From Tulasnella sp. 424 (taxonomy: Eukaryota; Basidiomycota; Agaricomycetes; Cantharellales; Tulasnellaceae), in the NCBI GenBank assembly GCA_019633425.1, contig WSUB01000041.1, positions 62,001 to 126,000 of the forward strand: a stretch of 64,000 nt of DNA, written 5' to 3'. Positions 1 to 11,231 of the stretch are shown in pieces; the first letter of the stretch is position 1; the number at the start of each line of letters is the position of its first letter. A program made the translations under genes and the position numbers. A model generated the notes under the pieces. That model did no database searches and had not been told where the DNA came from. It saw nothing but the letters and a program-made list of their open reading frames with translations.

Positions 1-598
1 GCATGTGCGAGCCGCTCTTGGACGGAGAGTGGGTGAGGATGATGGCACGCCAGGGAGCAAAGGACGAAATTACAGCCATGCCGATACCGGAAGCCGTCAA
101 CTTTTTGTTGGGGAGTATCTCAGACTTGAAAAGTCGGTCCGCCGTTTGTGATGCAGTCCAGGTGACGGGAAAGATGAGTCGTATCAAGAGTAAGTGTCAA
201 AATAACTTTTCCGCCAACACGTCACTCACCTTGAGGTTTATTCGCAGCGCTCAGTACGGCTCTTGTATCCCAACTTACCTTCTTTGTCCCTCGAGATCCT
301 ATTGATCTTGGGAACCCTACGAATCCCATGATCCCTGAAATCCGGAAGGCGTTCACGCCGGCCAAGGTCCCCGAATACTTTGCCAATTATCGAGATACTG
401 GGGACGGGTTGTCCGGCTTTTTAGGGGCGAGCATCGTCGCAAAGGTATGTGAAAAGACCCTTGACATACTTCGTATGACGAATTTATCTGACGTAAACCC
501 CTCCTCCCTAGCTTACGTTCAACGACCCCACAGGGCGTTTTCTTTCCAAGGCAGATTACGCGGCAAAGGGGCCCTCGGCCGTTTCGGAACTTATGTAG
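1..598 (+). CDS. Actin-related protein, C-terminal part (Arp9-like), 5' end outside window
   Basis: Three exons (1-189, 248-444, 512-598) join in frame and end at TAG 596-598; the start lies left of the window. The C-terminus follows the actin-fold layout: a GASIVAK segment matches the GGSILAS segment of actin, and FLSKADYAAKGPSAV matches the actin tail WISKQEYDEAGPS. The stretch VTGKMSRIK sits where actin has its glycine-rich nucleotide-binding turn. The segment VPEYFANYRDTGDG, between these parts, resembles fungal Arp9, a subunit of SWI/SNF and RSC chromatin remodellers that pairs with another Arp on the helicase HSA domain. The actin fold is seen in the sequence; the Arp9 assignment is by recall of the family and could be another divergent nuclear Arp. 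It converges on the transporter gene with 71 bp between the stops. Confidence 0.6.
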
Positions 599-669
599 CA
601 CTATCGAGATTATTCTATTGGCTCTAGAGACAAGGTATATATGGTAGTATATCATATCCTAGTTCGGTT

Positions 670-2090
670 CTACTCTGTCCGCTTCCCTGCAGGTCTGCGC
701 TGTTTGAACCCGTTGGGCAGGCGGTCCGGGGGCGTAACTGGCGTTGGCGAGACTTTCGTACTTGGGTCGACTGCGTGAACGCCGTTGGCTTTCAGAGCGG
801 GAGATGATTTCTTGGCGCGGGACGTCGCGTAGGAATACATCAACGATCCCAAAAGCACCAGAAAAGCACCAGCCATTAAACCAGCATTCATCCCTTGACC
901 AAAGTACCAGACGCTGATACAAAGTGACAGCGCTTTCCGGGCTGTTAACACGAGGTTGGTGGTTACGGCGGTCACTGTCTGAAGGGGGGAGGGTAACATC
1001 TCAGCTGAGCAAGTGATCCTCTGCGAAAAATATCTTACCGAAGTCAAGCGGGTAGCACCTGATACGCATAAAGATTGACTGGTGACGTTGAGGAGTAGTG
1101 CGAGATACAGGGGTGGTACAGCGACCGTGCGTTCTATGATTGGCAACTTGATGCCGATGTTGGGAATTATATCGCTTGGTTGAGATAATGACCACAGGCC
1201 TTTTTTGACATCAGAGAAAAATAATGCAAAGACTGGTAATGAAAGGAAATGCTGCGGCCGGGGTTAGACCTTTGAAAGACTCGACACTTTAAGACGAAGC
1301 TTACAGTGTAAAAGACTCCCTCGCGCCAGGTTTGGGGCCCATATTTTGCAAACATGCGTTCTTGTACAATACCCAAGGTGCTTGTCAGGATAGTAGCAAG
1401 AGAGAGCATCCCGACTCCGATTGCATATTGGTATGGTGGGTGGTTTTCGCCAGCAGGATCAGAAGGACGAGAAGGAGCGCTCGGTCTCGACAGTGTTGCC
1501 ACCAACACTCCAACCGATACGACCACAACTGAAATGACTTGTAAACGAGTGTAATGCTTTTTCAGGAAAACGCGGTTCAGGATCATGGACACGGCGAGGC
1601 CTGAGAACGCAAGGCGCGAGTCGCGTCAGCACCGGTACCGCGCGCGACACGTTGGCAAATTTGCTTTCGGCGGGCGGGTAAGAAATGACTAACCAGCGGA
1701 GCGAAAAACGATTTGAAGCGTAAGCGGGACATGAAATGCGAACGCCCAGTTGTTGAGGAGAGACATAGACGTAAGGATGAACACTTGGGCAAGCCATTCT
1801 CGCATTGGAACCGCTCGCGGCTTCAGTTGAGGGAATGGTTTAAAGGTGAGACATTCGGGTGCCGCTTGAAGAGTGATGAAGATTAATTGGCAGAACGTGA
1901 GTGCGGATCCTATAGGTTATACAAAGTGTAATGGTTTCAGTCATGATGTGGTTGGCGAGAACGCGAAGAGGAGCGACTCACCGATTGCTGGATTACCCTT
2001 GAGAAGCATCTCTAGAGAGAATGCATTTGTACAGCATCCTCCAAATAGTAGTGATACCGTTGAAGGGAGAGATGGCACATCGTAGCCCAT
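670..2090 (-). CDS. UDP-N-acetylglucosamine-type nucleotide-sugar transporter (UAA family)
   Basis: Five exons (2090-1982, 1909-1694, 1600-1305, 1251-1039, 978-670) give 380 residues. The N-terminus has FGGCCTNAF and an amphipathic LLK segment typical of YEA4/SLC35B-type transporters. A central block holds NRVFLKKHYTRLQ, GVLVATLSRP and a long hydrophobic stretch followed by QERMFAKYGP, a signature of the UAA transporter family. The C-terminal half includes TVTAVTTNLVLTARKA, then membrane helices and a Lys/Arg/Pro-rich tail. The family exchanges UDP-GlcNAc for UMP across Golgi or ER membranes and feeds chitin, glycoprotein and GPI synthesis. About ten hydrophobic segments fit the family. The ATG at 2090 was chosen because the conserved N-terminal block begins just after it. 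It is divergent from the sphinganine hydroxylase gene, with 236 bp between the two ATGs. Exact sugar specificity is inferred. Confidence 0.85.
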
Positions 2091-2326
2091 GTGCTTAGGA
2101 GACGTCTAGAGGCGGAGTGGAAGGTGGCAAGACGCCACATCCGTGAGACATTTGTAAGGAGCGTGTGAGACGGAAAAGTACGCGCGCGATAGTCGGTTCA
2201 TAATCCAACCAAAGTCCTCGGGACCCGCCCGGCACCACCAACAACACCTCATCAAATTCCTTTCCCCTCCTCGCGTTCCGCAAAGCTCTCGTCCTCTACC
2301 CGTGCAGACGCGACGTCTAGCACACG

Positions 2327-3462
2327 ATGAACTCCACCATCTACGGTTCCGACCTCGGAGCGCCATGGTACTACACATCCGCACACAGTCTTATCCCAGG
2401 TATTCAAGACAAGTACCTTTCACTTGCAAGCCCCATCATCATGTACTGGACCGTCTCTCTATTCTTCCACCTACTCGACAACTACTCTCAGTACCCTCCG
2501 TTTTCGTGGATGGACGTGGAGAGATATCGCATCCACGAGAGCGAAGAGATGAAATCCAAGAATAAAGTGACCCCCAGAGAAGTCTTGGGTGCGGTCATCT
2601 TCCAGCAGGTCATCCAAACGATAGCCGGATACTGGTGGTTGCCAGATGATGCCCATCATTCGACAACGATGAGTTTAGCGGAGCATGTACAGGCTATGCA
2701 GGGATATGCACCTTCGGTGCTGCGCGTCCTTCAAGTCGTCCTTGGGGACGTTACTGCGGCACGGTTGATGAAGAACTACGGAAATCACTTGCTGTACTGG
2801 GTGTACTGGTGGACCGTCCCCACTTTCCAAATATTGCTGGCGTTGTATGTGTGCTTCCTTTTTCGTCTTCCCGCGCGCCCTTTATTCTGACCTACCGGCC
2901 GCCTTACAAAAGCTTTGTGATCGACACCTGGCAATATTTTATGCATCGCCTATTTCATGTCAACAAGTTCCTGTACCGGCATTTCCACTCCGTGCACCAT
3001 CGTCTCTACGTCCCTTACGCGTATGGCGCTCTCTACAACCATCCCCTCGAAGGCTTCCTCCTGGATACCACAAGTGCCGTTCTGGCCGAAATCATCTCTC
3101 GCTCAAACGTCCGGCAAACAACCTTGATATTTGGATTCGCGTCCGCTAAGACCGTGGATGACCATTGCGGCTTCTCACTGCCATGGGATCCCCTCCAGTT
3201 CTTGTACAGGAACAACGCACGATACCACGACGTCCATCATCAGACGTATGGTCTCAAGTACAACTTTAGTCAACCGTTCTGGATTCATTGGGACATCATC
3301 CTGGGGACTCGATGGGACAAACCGAATCGCCCGCTGGCTGCCGAAAAGCGGGCTCTAGCCCTGACTGAAGCGAAGCGTCAGGCCGGATCACCATCGCCTT
3401 CAACCGATAGCAATCTCTCTGAGGACAGTGGAGTTGCGCTGGAGGTCAACAAGGAGGATTAG
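2327..3462 (+). CDS. SUR2: Sphinganine C4-hydroxylase (SUR2 family, fatty acid hydroxylase superfamily)
   Basis: Two exons (2327-2844, 2913-3462) give 355 residues. The enzyme hydroxylates C4 of sphinganine to make phytosphingosine in the endoplasmic reticulum, an early step of fungal complex sphingolipid synthesis. The diiron histidine clusters are visible: HRLFH, HSVHH and a late HDVHH just before YGLKYN. Several hydrophobic spans lie in the first 180 residues and around the histidine boxes. The segment KTVDDHCGFSLPWDP is characteristic of this subgroup. The C-terminus is Ser/Glu-rich and cytosolic in character. The intron at 2845-2912 interrupts the helix before DTWQYFMHR and joins in phase 2. 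A C-rich run follows the stop at about 3490-3510. The family assignment is firm; the paralogue (sterol C5 desaturase and others) is excluded by the overall layout. Confidence 0.9.
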
Positions 3463-3728
3463 GCACGATGGTGGGCTCCATTGTATCCGTCCCCCCTCCC
3501 CCCCCCCTCACCCACACCACTCTGTTTTAACCCATCTCAGCCTTTCTGATTGCGCATACACGTACATCACTGTCATAATCTGTATTTATTCCTCGTTGTC
3601 TATTTGGCTCGTTTGTTGCAGGACGGGAATTGATCCCTAGTATTTTATGTATTTGCTGGAATGCTACGTGTCTGCATTTGTATATATATATTAAGTCCGA
3701 GGTTATGAATAAGGCGAATAGGAAATAT

Positions 3729-4830
3729 CTAGTAGCGGAAACGAAGGTAAGCCATCAGAAGGGCCGCGCAGCCGGTGGCTGGATAGCACGGCCGATAATG
3801 TTAGCTTGTTTCCCTCCGAGACGTAGCCGCGTTCATACGCACCAACGGTGACGAGGTATTGAAGAGTATTTTGCTAGGATGAAGAGAAGTTGTGAGTGCA
3901 GAGAACCGGCCAAGCATTGGGTTCTGGTGTCGCACCTTGGCCGTCTCGATGGCGGTACGCAAACCTGCCATTTCGCTCTCGATCCGAGTTTCGACCTCAC
4001 GCAGCTTGAGTTCTTGAATGCTTGTCTCGTCTCGTATTCGACCTAATTAACATGAGAGGGATTCAGCGGTGAACGTGGGTGGGTTCAGTGGGACGTATGG
4101 CGTGGACCTTTCTCCAAGTTCAAGTCGAGCCTTACACCAGCTTGGGTGCGAGTAATTTCCTCTCGTAAGCGAGCCTTGAGCTTCTCGAGATCGGCGGATA
4201 GACGATCATTCTCTGCTTTCATCAGACTGATGTCGTTCTTTTCGACGAGCTGGACTTCGGATTTGAGTTGAGCAAAGTCTACTTGCTGGGTATAATGTTG
4301 CTAGTTGAGGGGCCATCTCAGGTATAAGTGAAAGGCTATTTCGGAAATGAGAGTGTGTGGGTTACCTTTTCTTGAGCAGCCTTTGTAACGAATCCAGAAG
4401 ACATGTTCCGAATGCTCTCGTCCATAACGCTCTCGATCGCATTCATAATTCCTTCTGCTTGCTGGCGGGTCAACCCTTCTGTCTCGAGACGCCTGACGAA
4501 TTTGTGAGTATCAAAGTGATGAGCCAAAAGTTGAGAAGACGATGTGAAGGAGCGTGGGTTGCATGGTGGACGGAGTGCAGGGTGCTGCCGGGTCGGTAGC
4601 AACGAGGACACCGAAGGACGCGACGTTGGAGAAGTGGCGGTGAATCCGGGAGACGGCGAGGTTGATGCAGCCGAGTGGATCGACTGCAATAATGTCCGAG
4701 AGCCACACTGTGGACCTATTGGTAGGCCTGTGTGTGGAACGGAGTGGTCAGGAGCGAGAACGGAAGGCCGCTGTGAGTAAACAGGCGCACGTTTTACTGA
4801 GAAGAGGTTGGTATTATAGCATCTTTGCAT
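3729..4830 (-). CDS. Mitochondrial coiled-coil protein, DUF1640 family (MCUR1/CCDC90, yeast Fmp32-like)
   Basis: Five exons (4830-4366, 4285-4108, 4042-3936, 3873-3843, 3778-3729) give 276 residues. The first 90 residues are rich in Arg, Ser and Pro with few acidic residues, as in a mitochondrial targeting sequence. The DUF1640 domain then begins with HKFVRRLETEGLTRQQAEGIM, followed by a long coiled coil (EKLKARLREEITRTQ, LNLEKGRIRDETSIQELK). A single C-terminal membrane helix (LVTVATGCAAL) ends in LRFRY. The family includes human MCUR1 and CCDC90B and yeast Fmp32, inner-membrane proteins linked to calcium uniporter regulation, cytochrome oxidase assembly and proline use. Which role applies in basidiomycetes is unknown. 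The two last exons are tiny (31 and 50 bases). It converges on SUR2. Confidence 0.85.
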
Positions 4831-4964
4831 GGTTTATGAGGCTTTTCTTGAAACCTGTCTATAGTTGAGCGAATGTTGCTTGTGGAGAGCTTGGTTAGAA
4901 TTAGGAGCAAAACGGAGAACACGGAGAGGAATTCTTTCGCACGCCCGTTAAGGTGATCGACGGA

Positions 4965-6718
4965 AGCTCCCTTGTATGCAGATCAAAGTCGCGTAAAATA
5001 CAAGATGCAAGGTTTTCACTCCAAAGGCACAAGTTTCTCTCCGCTTGCGATATTTTTCCTCGCAGTCATCGTCCTCAGGTTGCTCCTGTGGACAGATGCT
5101 GCTCCTCGCATCGTATCTAGAGAGGGAAAGATTACACCAAAGATCTTCATCATAACAATGGTATGTGTCCACTTGCTTCCAACGTTTTCGTGGCTGCTAA
5201 TTGCCGCTGCAAGTTCATCTCAGAGGGTGAAGTGTGGTACAACATCCCAGAGTTTAATCTTCTCGCCAACAACATCACAATACCGGGTTTCTCCCCTCTC
5301 TTCCCAGATGCTCATTGCACTTCAAATGGGGACATCTGCCAGCTGAACACGGGTGAAGCAGGTTCGCGGGGCCAGCGCCATCCCTTCGCCGATCCGTCAC
5401 CTTACACGTGCCCTTTTCAGAAATCAACGCCGCTGCGACCATCTCTGCGCTGTGGCTGTCAGACAAATTCGATCTCGCTTTGACATACTTCTTCATCACC
5501 GGCATTGCTGGCGTAAATCCAAACGTCGCTACTATTGCGGGCGTCGCCTTTGCCCGTTACGCCGTCCAAGTCGGTCTACAGCACGAGGTAGATCCAAGGG
5601 AACTACCAGCCAACTTTTCTTCAGGCTATTTCCCTCTTGGAACTTCGGCATCCGACGACTATCCGGTTAACATCTATGGCACAGAGGTCTTTGAGCTCAA
5701 CGATGCTCTCCGCAAGGAGGTTCGCGTCCATCATCAAAAGACGTCACCGTTCTATCCTTCTTACCTTTTTATATATTCCATCCTAGGTCGTACAATACGC
5801 CAAGACAGCTACACTAAATGACTCAGACGCTGCCATTGCATACCGCGCAAATTACCCCCAGGAGGCTGCGCGAGCGTCTCCATCGGTCGTTGAATGCGAC
5901 GTAGCCACCGCGGACGTATGGTATTCGGGCAAAATCCTCTCAGATACCTTCTCCAACACTACACACATCTGGACGAACGGAACAGGCACCTACTGTGCTA
6001 CGGCTCAAGAAGACAATGCTACCCTTGAAGCTTTGGTTCGGGGGGCTAAGGCGGGCAAAGTCGACTACAGCCGCGTCATCCTCATGCGCACTTTTTGCAA
6101 CTTTGACCAACCATACGCCGGCGAACAGGCTCTTTCTAACTTGCGCTATGCTGATCAAGGTGCCTTCCTCCCTGCAATTAATAATATTTACTTGGTTGGC
6201 ATCAAGGTCGCTCAAGGTATCCTGACACGTTGGGACTCCAAGTTCAAGCAAGGCATTAAACCAACAAACTACGTTGGGGATATCTTCGGAAGTTTGGGGG
6301 GCGATGTCAAACCAGACTTTGGGTGGGTTGAACCTCTGCTGGCTGCTTTATCCATTCGTGACACCGATGCTTTGCAGGCCTAGGGAGGCGGTATATGCAG
6401 GATTCAGCGGACGTGATGTCGCGTCTGCCACTGTCCGGAGAGCTCCAGTTACTCGACCTCGTATCATTGACGAGTAAATACGCCTTTTCACGAACACTTG
6501 GCTCTTTGCGTTTGCACCTGGAGCCCTTGAATTCTTGTTTGTACATTTACGCCACGGAATTGAACTCTAATGCCCCGTTCGAATATCTGCAGCCGTTACG
6601 CATTGGGTGTTAAATGATTACTGGCCCGGGGTGAAGGATGCCATAATAAAGGAAATACGCTAACAATCCGCTATTCAACACCCTTTCCAACCGAAGCGGG
6701 GTCTTCCGTCGTAAAGAC
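4965..6718 (+). repeat. Tandem duplication unit, copy 1 (purine nucleoside permease plus 3' end of EME1)
   Basis: This segment is similar to 7630-9440. Similarity starts at a shared cttgtatgcagatca and runs through all five permease exons and introns and the permease 3' flank. It continues into the last codons of EME1 on the other strand, ending at about 6718 here and 9440 in copy 2. Boundaries are by eye. Confidence 0.75.
5005..6477 (+). CDS. Purine nucleoside permease (NUP family), copy 1
   Basis: Five exons (5005-5160, 5214-5361, 5421-5719, 5787-6322, 6378-6477) give 412 residues. An N-terminal hydrophobic segment (about residues 9-30, ending ATWTDAAP-like before PRIV) looks like a signal peptide or anchor. 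The NUP domain follows: KITPKIFIITM, EGEVWYNIPEFNLL, PGFSPLFPD, then SDKFDLALTYF, ITGIAGVNP and a conserved end KPTNYVGDIFGSLGGD. The founder of the family is Candida albicans NUP, reported to transport purine nucleosides; the fold resembles nucleoside phosphorylases, so a catalytic or binding role outside the cell is possible. Exon lengths 2 to 5 are identical to those of the second copy 2.7 kb downstream. The ATG at 5005 is the first in frame after an upstream stop-free but ATG-free stretch. Confidence 0.87.
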
Positions 6719-7050
6719 CTTGTCTTTTACTCCGTCACTGCCCAGCCTCTTGTGGAAGCAAATCTTGAGACGATGTTCAGCTCCATCGCAGGGCCACAAT
6801 GGAGATACAGCAGAAATGTCAAAGTGAGTGATTGATTCCAACTGTATACTCGCTTTATCTCATTCATGTTTTTCAAGCACTCAAGCTCGACCACCAGAAA
6901 GCCGATATAGCCTTGCTCATCGACCCGTGGACCAGAGCGACATATTTCAATTGGACACTAGCTCCGTGTAAAAAGGTTCGTTCTCGATTTAGGGCTTATT
7001 TGAGACAATAGTGACTGGCTTATTTGACCGATTGTAGCCGTTGAAGTTCT
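6671..7050 (-). pseudogene. Chimeric gene remnant ending in a copy of the EME1 3' terminus
   Basis: On the minus strand an open exon runs from about 6841 to a TAG at 6671-6673 (57 codons, preceded by a cag acceptor). Its last residues VFTTEDPASVGKGVE mirror the true EME1 end VFTTEDSLQLVGKDVE, and the DNA stays similar beyond the stop into the shared permease 3' flank. Upstream of VFTTED the reading frame is unrelated to EME1 (it contains SPLWPCDGAEHRLKI) and I do not recognise it. A possible further exon lies at about 6890-7000 (LKYVALVHGSMSKAISAF), but the splice join is unclear. This reads as a duplication breakpoint that fused the EME1 tail to another coding sequence. It could be a small expressed gene or a relic. 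Confidence 0.5.
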
Positions 7051-7629
7051 TCATCTAGTGATGGCCGCCGAGATCATCCTATTCTACAGAACGGATCTTA
7101 TCCTCATTTATTTTAATCAGTTGCATGTACTTGTAGATATTATTCATTTTATAGACTCAATCTCGTGGCAATATCGCACCGTGCGTGCTCCGAACGTCGC
7201 TCACAAGCTAGCCGCTGGGCCGAAGAGAAAATTACAAGATTTGTATAAGAATGTTTTTTGGATCCCTGTAGGCCATGTTTCGAAAACCTTGTGCAAAGAC
7301 CTACCTCGAGCCAGCCCGATTTCGGTGTGTAACGGTCTGATTTTCAGGGGTCCGAAACCTAGGACCCAGGTTTCGCACAGGATGTGGGTCAGTGTTGGCG
7401 CTTATCTCGTTTCCATTCTTCCTCCCGCGAACGCCAGCCTCACCTTTCAAAGACAACGGCCAAGCCACTCCACTTACGCAGCCGTCACAAAACCGGCGGA
7501 CATGGGATGAATTAGAAGTTTGTGTAACAAATGTGGCGTGCTCCTTGGCCATGTTGACTGTTTGGGAAGGTGGGGCTGGCGTCCGGGGAGGAAGGGAAGG
7601 GGCCCGGGTGCAAACCTTTTCTGCAAACC
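7051..7629. other. Spacer between the two permease units, no gene seen
   Basis: AT-rich at first, then a mixed segment with short reading frames on both strands that carry no recognisable domain and no plausible splice chain. It lies outside the duplicated unit as judged by eye. Confidence 0.5.
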
Positions 7630-9440
7630 TCTGTACCTTGTATGCAGATCACATATGAAATTGAGTGATGACGTCATGTCAGAGTCACACAAAATAAAAG
7701 AAGATACGAGATATCCGTTCCGAAGTCACAAATTTCTGTCCCCTTCCGATGCTCTCCCTAGTAGTCGTCGTCCTCGGGTTGCTCCTCTGGGTAGATGCTG
7801 CTCCCCTCATCGTGCCCAGAGAGGGAAAGATTGCACCAAAGATCTTCATCATAACAATGGTATGTGTCCACTTGCTTCCAACGTTTTCCTGGTTGCTAAC
7901 CGCCGCTTCAAGTTCACCCCAGAGGGTGAAGTGTGGTACAACATCCCAGAGTTCAATCTTCTCGCCAACAACATCACGGTACCGGGTTTCTCCCCTCTCT
8001 TCCCAGATGCTCATTGCACTTCAAACGGGGAAATCTGCCAGCTGAACACGGGCGAAGCAGGTTCGCTCGGCCAGCGTATCCCTTCGCCGATCCATCGCCT
8101 GACACGTGCCCTTTCTAGAAATCAACGCCGCTACGACCGTCTCTGCGCTGTGGCTGTCAGACAAATTTGATCTCACTTCGACGTACTTGTTCATCACCGG
8201 CGTCGCTGGCGTAAATCCAAACGTCGCTACTATCGCGGGCGTCGCCTTTGCCCGTTACGCCGTCCAAGTCGGTCTACAGTACGAGGTAGACCCAAGGGAA
8301 CTACCAGCCAACTTTTCCTCAGGCTATTTCCCTCTTGGAACTTCGGCATCCGACGACTATCCGGTCAATCTCTATGGCACGGAGGTCTTTGAGCTCAATG
8401 ATGCGCTCCGCAAGGAGGTTCGTATCGGTAAAAAGACGCTACGGCTCTATCCATCTTACCTATAATTCCATCCTAGGTCGTACAATACGCCAAGAAAGCT
8501 ACACTAAATGACTCGGACGCTGCCATTGCCTACCGTGCAAATTATCCCCAAGAGGCTGCGCGAGCGGCCCCATCGGTCGTTGAATGCGACGTAGCCACCG
8601 CGGACGTATGGTATTCGGGCAAAATCCTCTCAGACACCTTCTCCAACACCACACGCATCTGGACGAATGGAACAGGAGTCTACTGTGCTACGGCTCAAGA
8701 AGACAATGGCACCCTTGAAGCTTTGGTTCGGGGGGCTAAGGCGGGCAAAGTCGACTACAGCCGTGTCATCCTCATGCGCACTTTTAGCGACTTTGACCAG
8801 CCATACGACAATGAACAGACTCTTTTTAACTTGCGCTACGCTAATCAAGGCGGCGTCCTCCCCGCAATTAATAACATTTATTTGGTTGGCATCAAGGTCG
8901 CTCAAGGTATCCTCGCAGGATGGGATTCCAAGTTCAAGCAAGGCATTAAACCAACAAACTACGTTGGAGATATCTTCGGAAGTTTGGGGGGTGATATCAA
9001 ACCAGACTTTGGGTGAGTCGAACCTTTGCTGGCTGCTTCATCCATTCGTGACACCGATGTTTTACAGGCCCGGGGAGGCGGTAATTGCAGGATTCAGAAG
9101 ACGCGATATTGCGTCTGCTCCTTTCCGGAGGACTCCAGTTACTCGAGCTCGGATCATTAACGATTAAATACGCCTTTCCACGGACACTTTGCGTTTGCAC
9201 CGAGAGCCCTTGAATTCTTACACGTACATTTACGCCACGGACTTGAACTCTGTCACCCACCATCTTAGCAGAATTGTGCATGCCTGTTCAAATATCTGCA
9301 GCCGTCTCGCGTCGAGTGCCAACTGATCACCGGCCTAGGGTGAAGAATACAATACTAGTAGTAATAAAGAAAATACGCTAATAATCCGCTACTCGACATC
9401 CTTTCCAACCAACTGAAGCGAGTCTTCCGTCGTGAAGACG
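7630..9440 (+). repeat. Tandem duplication unit, copy 2
   Basis: Counterpart of 4965-6718. Exons 2, 3, 4 and 5 of the permease have exactly the same lengths in both copies (148, 299, 536 and 100 bases). Upstream of the coding region this copy has an extra stretch between the shared cttgtatgcagatca and the signal-peptide codons. The right end reaches into the terminal exon of EME1. Confidence 0.75.
7749..9167 (+). CDS. Purine nucleoside permease (NUP family), copy 2
   Basis: Five exons (7749-7859, 7913-8060, 8119-8417, 8477-9012, 9068-9167) give 397 residues. The protein has a short clean signal peptide (MLSLVVVVLGLLLWVDAAP) and the same NUP domain as copy 1, with scattered replacements. The position matching the copy 1 start codon reads ATA, so translation must begin at the internal ATG 7749, which trims about 15 residues. 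All splice sites are intact, so the copy looks functional. The family is thought to take up or bind purine nucleosides at the cell surface. The 3' flank overlaps sequence shared with copy 1, and the stop lies 221 bp from the EME1 stop on the other strand. Confidence 0.87.
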
Positions 9441-11231
9441 TTGTACACTCTTGAGCTCAACACCTTTCCTACGTCACGTCTACTTAGATTTCCCGACTGC
9501 GTTCTACCCATCTACAAAGCCGTGTCAGTAACTCGACGCGAATTCGGGTGGATAGTAAATAACCTACCCAGGTCCCGACAAGAAGTTCTTCCTTTTGTCG
9601 TTCAGTAAGCCCGGGATCCGAGTATGTCTCGAAGGTTTCTCGCAGCGTCCTAAAGCCTGGCTGCTTGCTGATCTCCTCGGCCATCGAGGGGGTAACGCGG
9701 TAGATTTGAGCCAACATCTGCTGATAAGTTCCTCGCGCGGATTTGCCTCGCTTTGATCCATTCTCATCCGAATCGTGGACGGGCCTCGTGAGAGGGCAAA
9801 AAGCCAAGTGCGACCGTTCAATTAACCTAAAATGAAAGAGGATGTTAGGGTCGAATGGCGCGGTTCATTGAGTATTAAAGTGACCTACTTGTAAGGCTTG
9901 AATCCAATATCGCCGGTCATGTTGTACAGCCAAGTAACGACGCCGTCGTCGTCCTTTGGTCTGACGACATAACAATCGGTTTCAATTTGCAGCTCGGCCA
10001 ACCACTCCTCGAGTCGTTCCTTTTCTTCTCTTCTCATAGCTTTTCGCTCGTCTCCGGATTCGTCAATAATTAGAAATAATTGATGCTTCGGGCCTAGCTC
10101 GGCTCTCAGCGTTTTCATTCCTTGGTAGGTTGACCGCCGAGCAACTGGCAGTCGGATATCAGCCAGTACCATGCGAAGCGTGTAATACATGGCGTACGTC
10201 CCCTCGACTCGGCTGTAGGGGTCAGAAACGGCCTGCCACTCCTTGTCCTCTTCGCTATATTTTGCAACCACCTTCCTCCTCCATCGGATGAGGTTATCAA
10301 TCCCTGTAAAACGCCCCTCTACTTTCATCTGTTCTACAGGCCATGGTGGACTAGAGCGCATGCGGCTAGGGGTTCCGGACTCTTCAACGATTCGGTTGAC
10401 CAGAGGCTCAATATGCTTGTGAAGGGCGGAGGTGCGGTTACACAAAGCAGGATGGACTTCGATCGTCATGTTGGGTAGCGTTTCCTTCTTTGAAGTAACG
10501 AGCTTGTTCAGGGCCGAGTGCACTTGCTTCTCCGCCTTTTGATGGACCCTTTCTGCCTCCTTTCTCGCCTGACAGGGCCAAAGCAACGAAAGGGTAAATC
10601 GCTGCATGACGGTCGAACTAGTCGTTGACCGACCTTTTCCGCTGCTCGTTCGAGCTTCTTTTGTTCTGCAGAGACTTGTTTAGCAAGGTCTCTAGCTTCC
10701 TAAATGAGATGTTAGCATTTATTCGGTGAGAATGTCAGCATGCACGAACCTTCTCTCGCTGCACTTCCTCCGCCGACTTCCTGGTCCGAGATTTCTTCGG
10801 TCGAACAGACCGAGTTCCATCACCTTGAATATGAGAAGTGTGAATCTCTTGAACAACATGCACTACGCGTTCAATTTGATAGTCCGAGTCCATGTCGAGA
10901 TCTGGGGTGGAAGTCCGTGTTGACGGTGCCTACAAACCGAGTCAATAGACCAGTCGCGCCGCCCGACAAAGCTCAGGAGTCTGACCCTGCTGGAAGAGAT
11001 ACGTATTTGATGTAGTTGAGATAAATCCGGAAGTTCACTGTCGTCAGAGTCCTCCGCGTCGTCTAGGGAAGAAAAAGCTGGTGCAAAGGTGGGGGAAGGT
11101 CGAATCGCTGTTGTCCGGATGGCCCGAGGTGTTGGGTCAAAGCCTAAACTTTCCTCGTCAGAGTCGAGAAGTTCAGTGATTTCGGTTCCATCTTCGCTTG
11201 TATACGATACGAAAGACGGCGAGCGGATCAT
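9389..11231 (-). CDS. EME1: Crossover junction endonuclease subunit EME1
   Basis: Six exons (11231-10986, 10929-10750, 10699-10634, 10568-9889, 9826-9568, 9511-9389) give 517 residues. This is the non-catalytic partner of MUS81, which cuts 3' flaps, replication forks and nicked Holliday junctions in the nucleus. The acidic N-terminus is followed by a charged helical region (KSAEEVQREK, KKLERAAEK, RKEAERVHQKAEK). An ERCC4-like domain follows, with FTGIDNLIRWRRK, then DPYSRVEGTYAMYYTLRMVLADI and GFKPYKLIERSHLAFC. A C-terminal helix-hairpin-helix region contains TYQQMLAQIYRVTP and LSSRVYNVF. The ERKxxxD nuclease motif of MUS81 is absent, as expected for EME1. The ATG at 11231 is the first in frame after the promoter. 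The gene is head-to-head with MUS81, 134 bp away. Confidence 0.85.

Noticed and set aside
6640..7000. Plus-strand frame reading FYSVTAQPLVEANLETMF
   Set aside because: Open on plus, but the minus strand carries the EME1-derived end and a consistent acceptor, so the plus reading is taken as a shadow.
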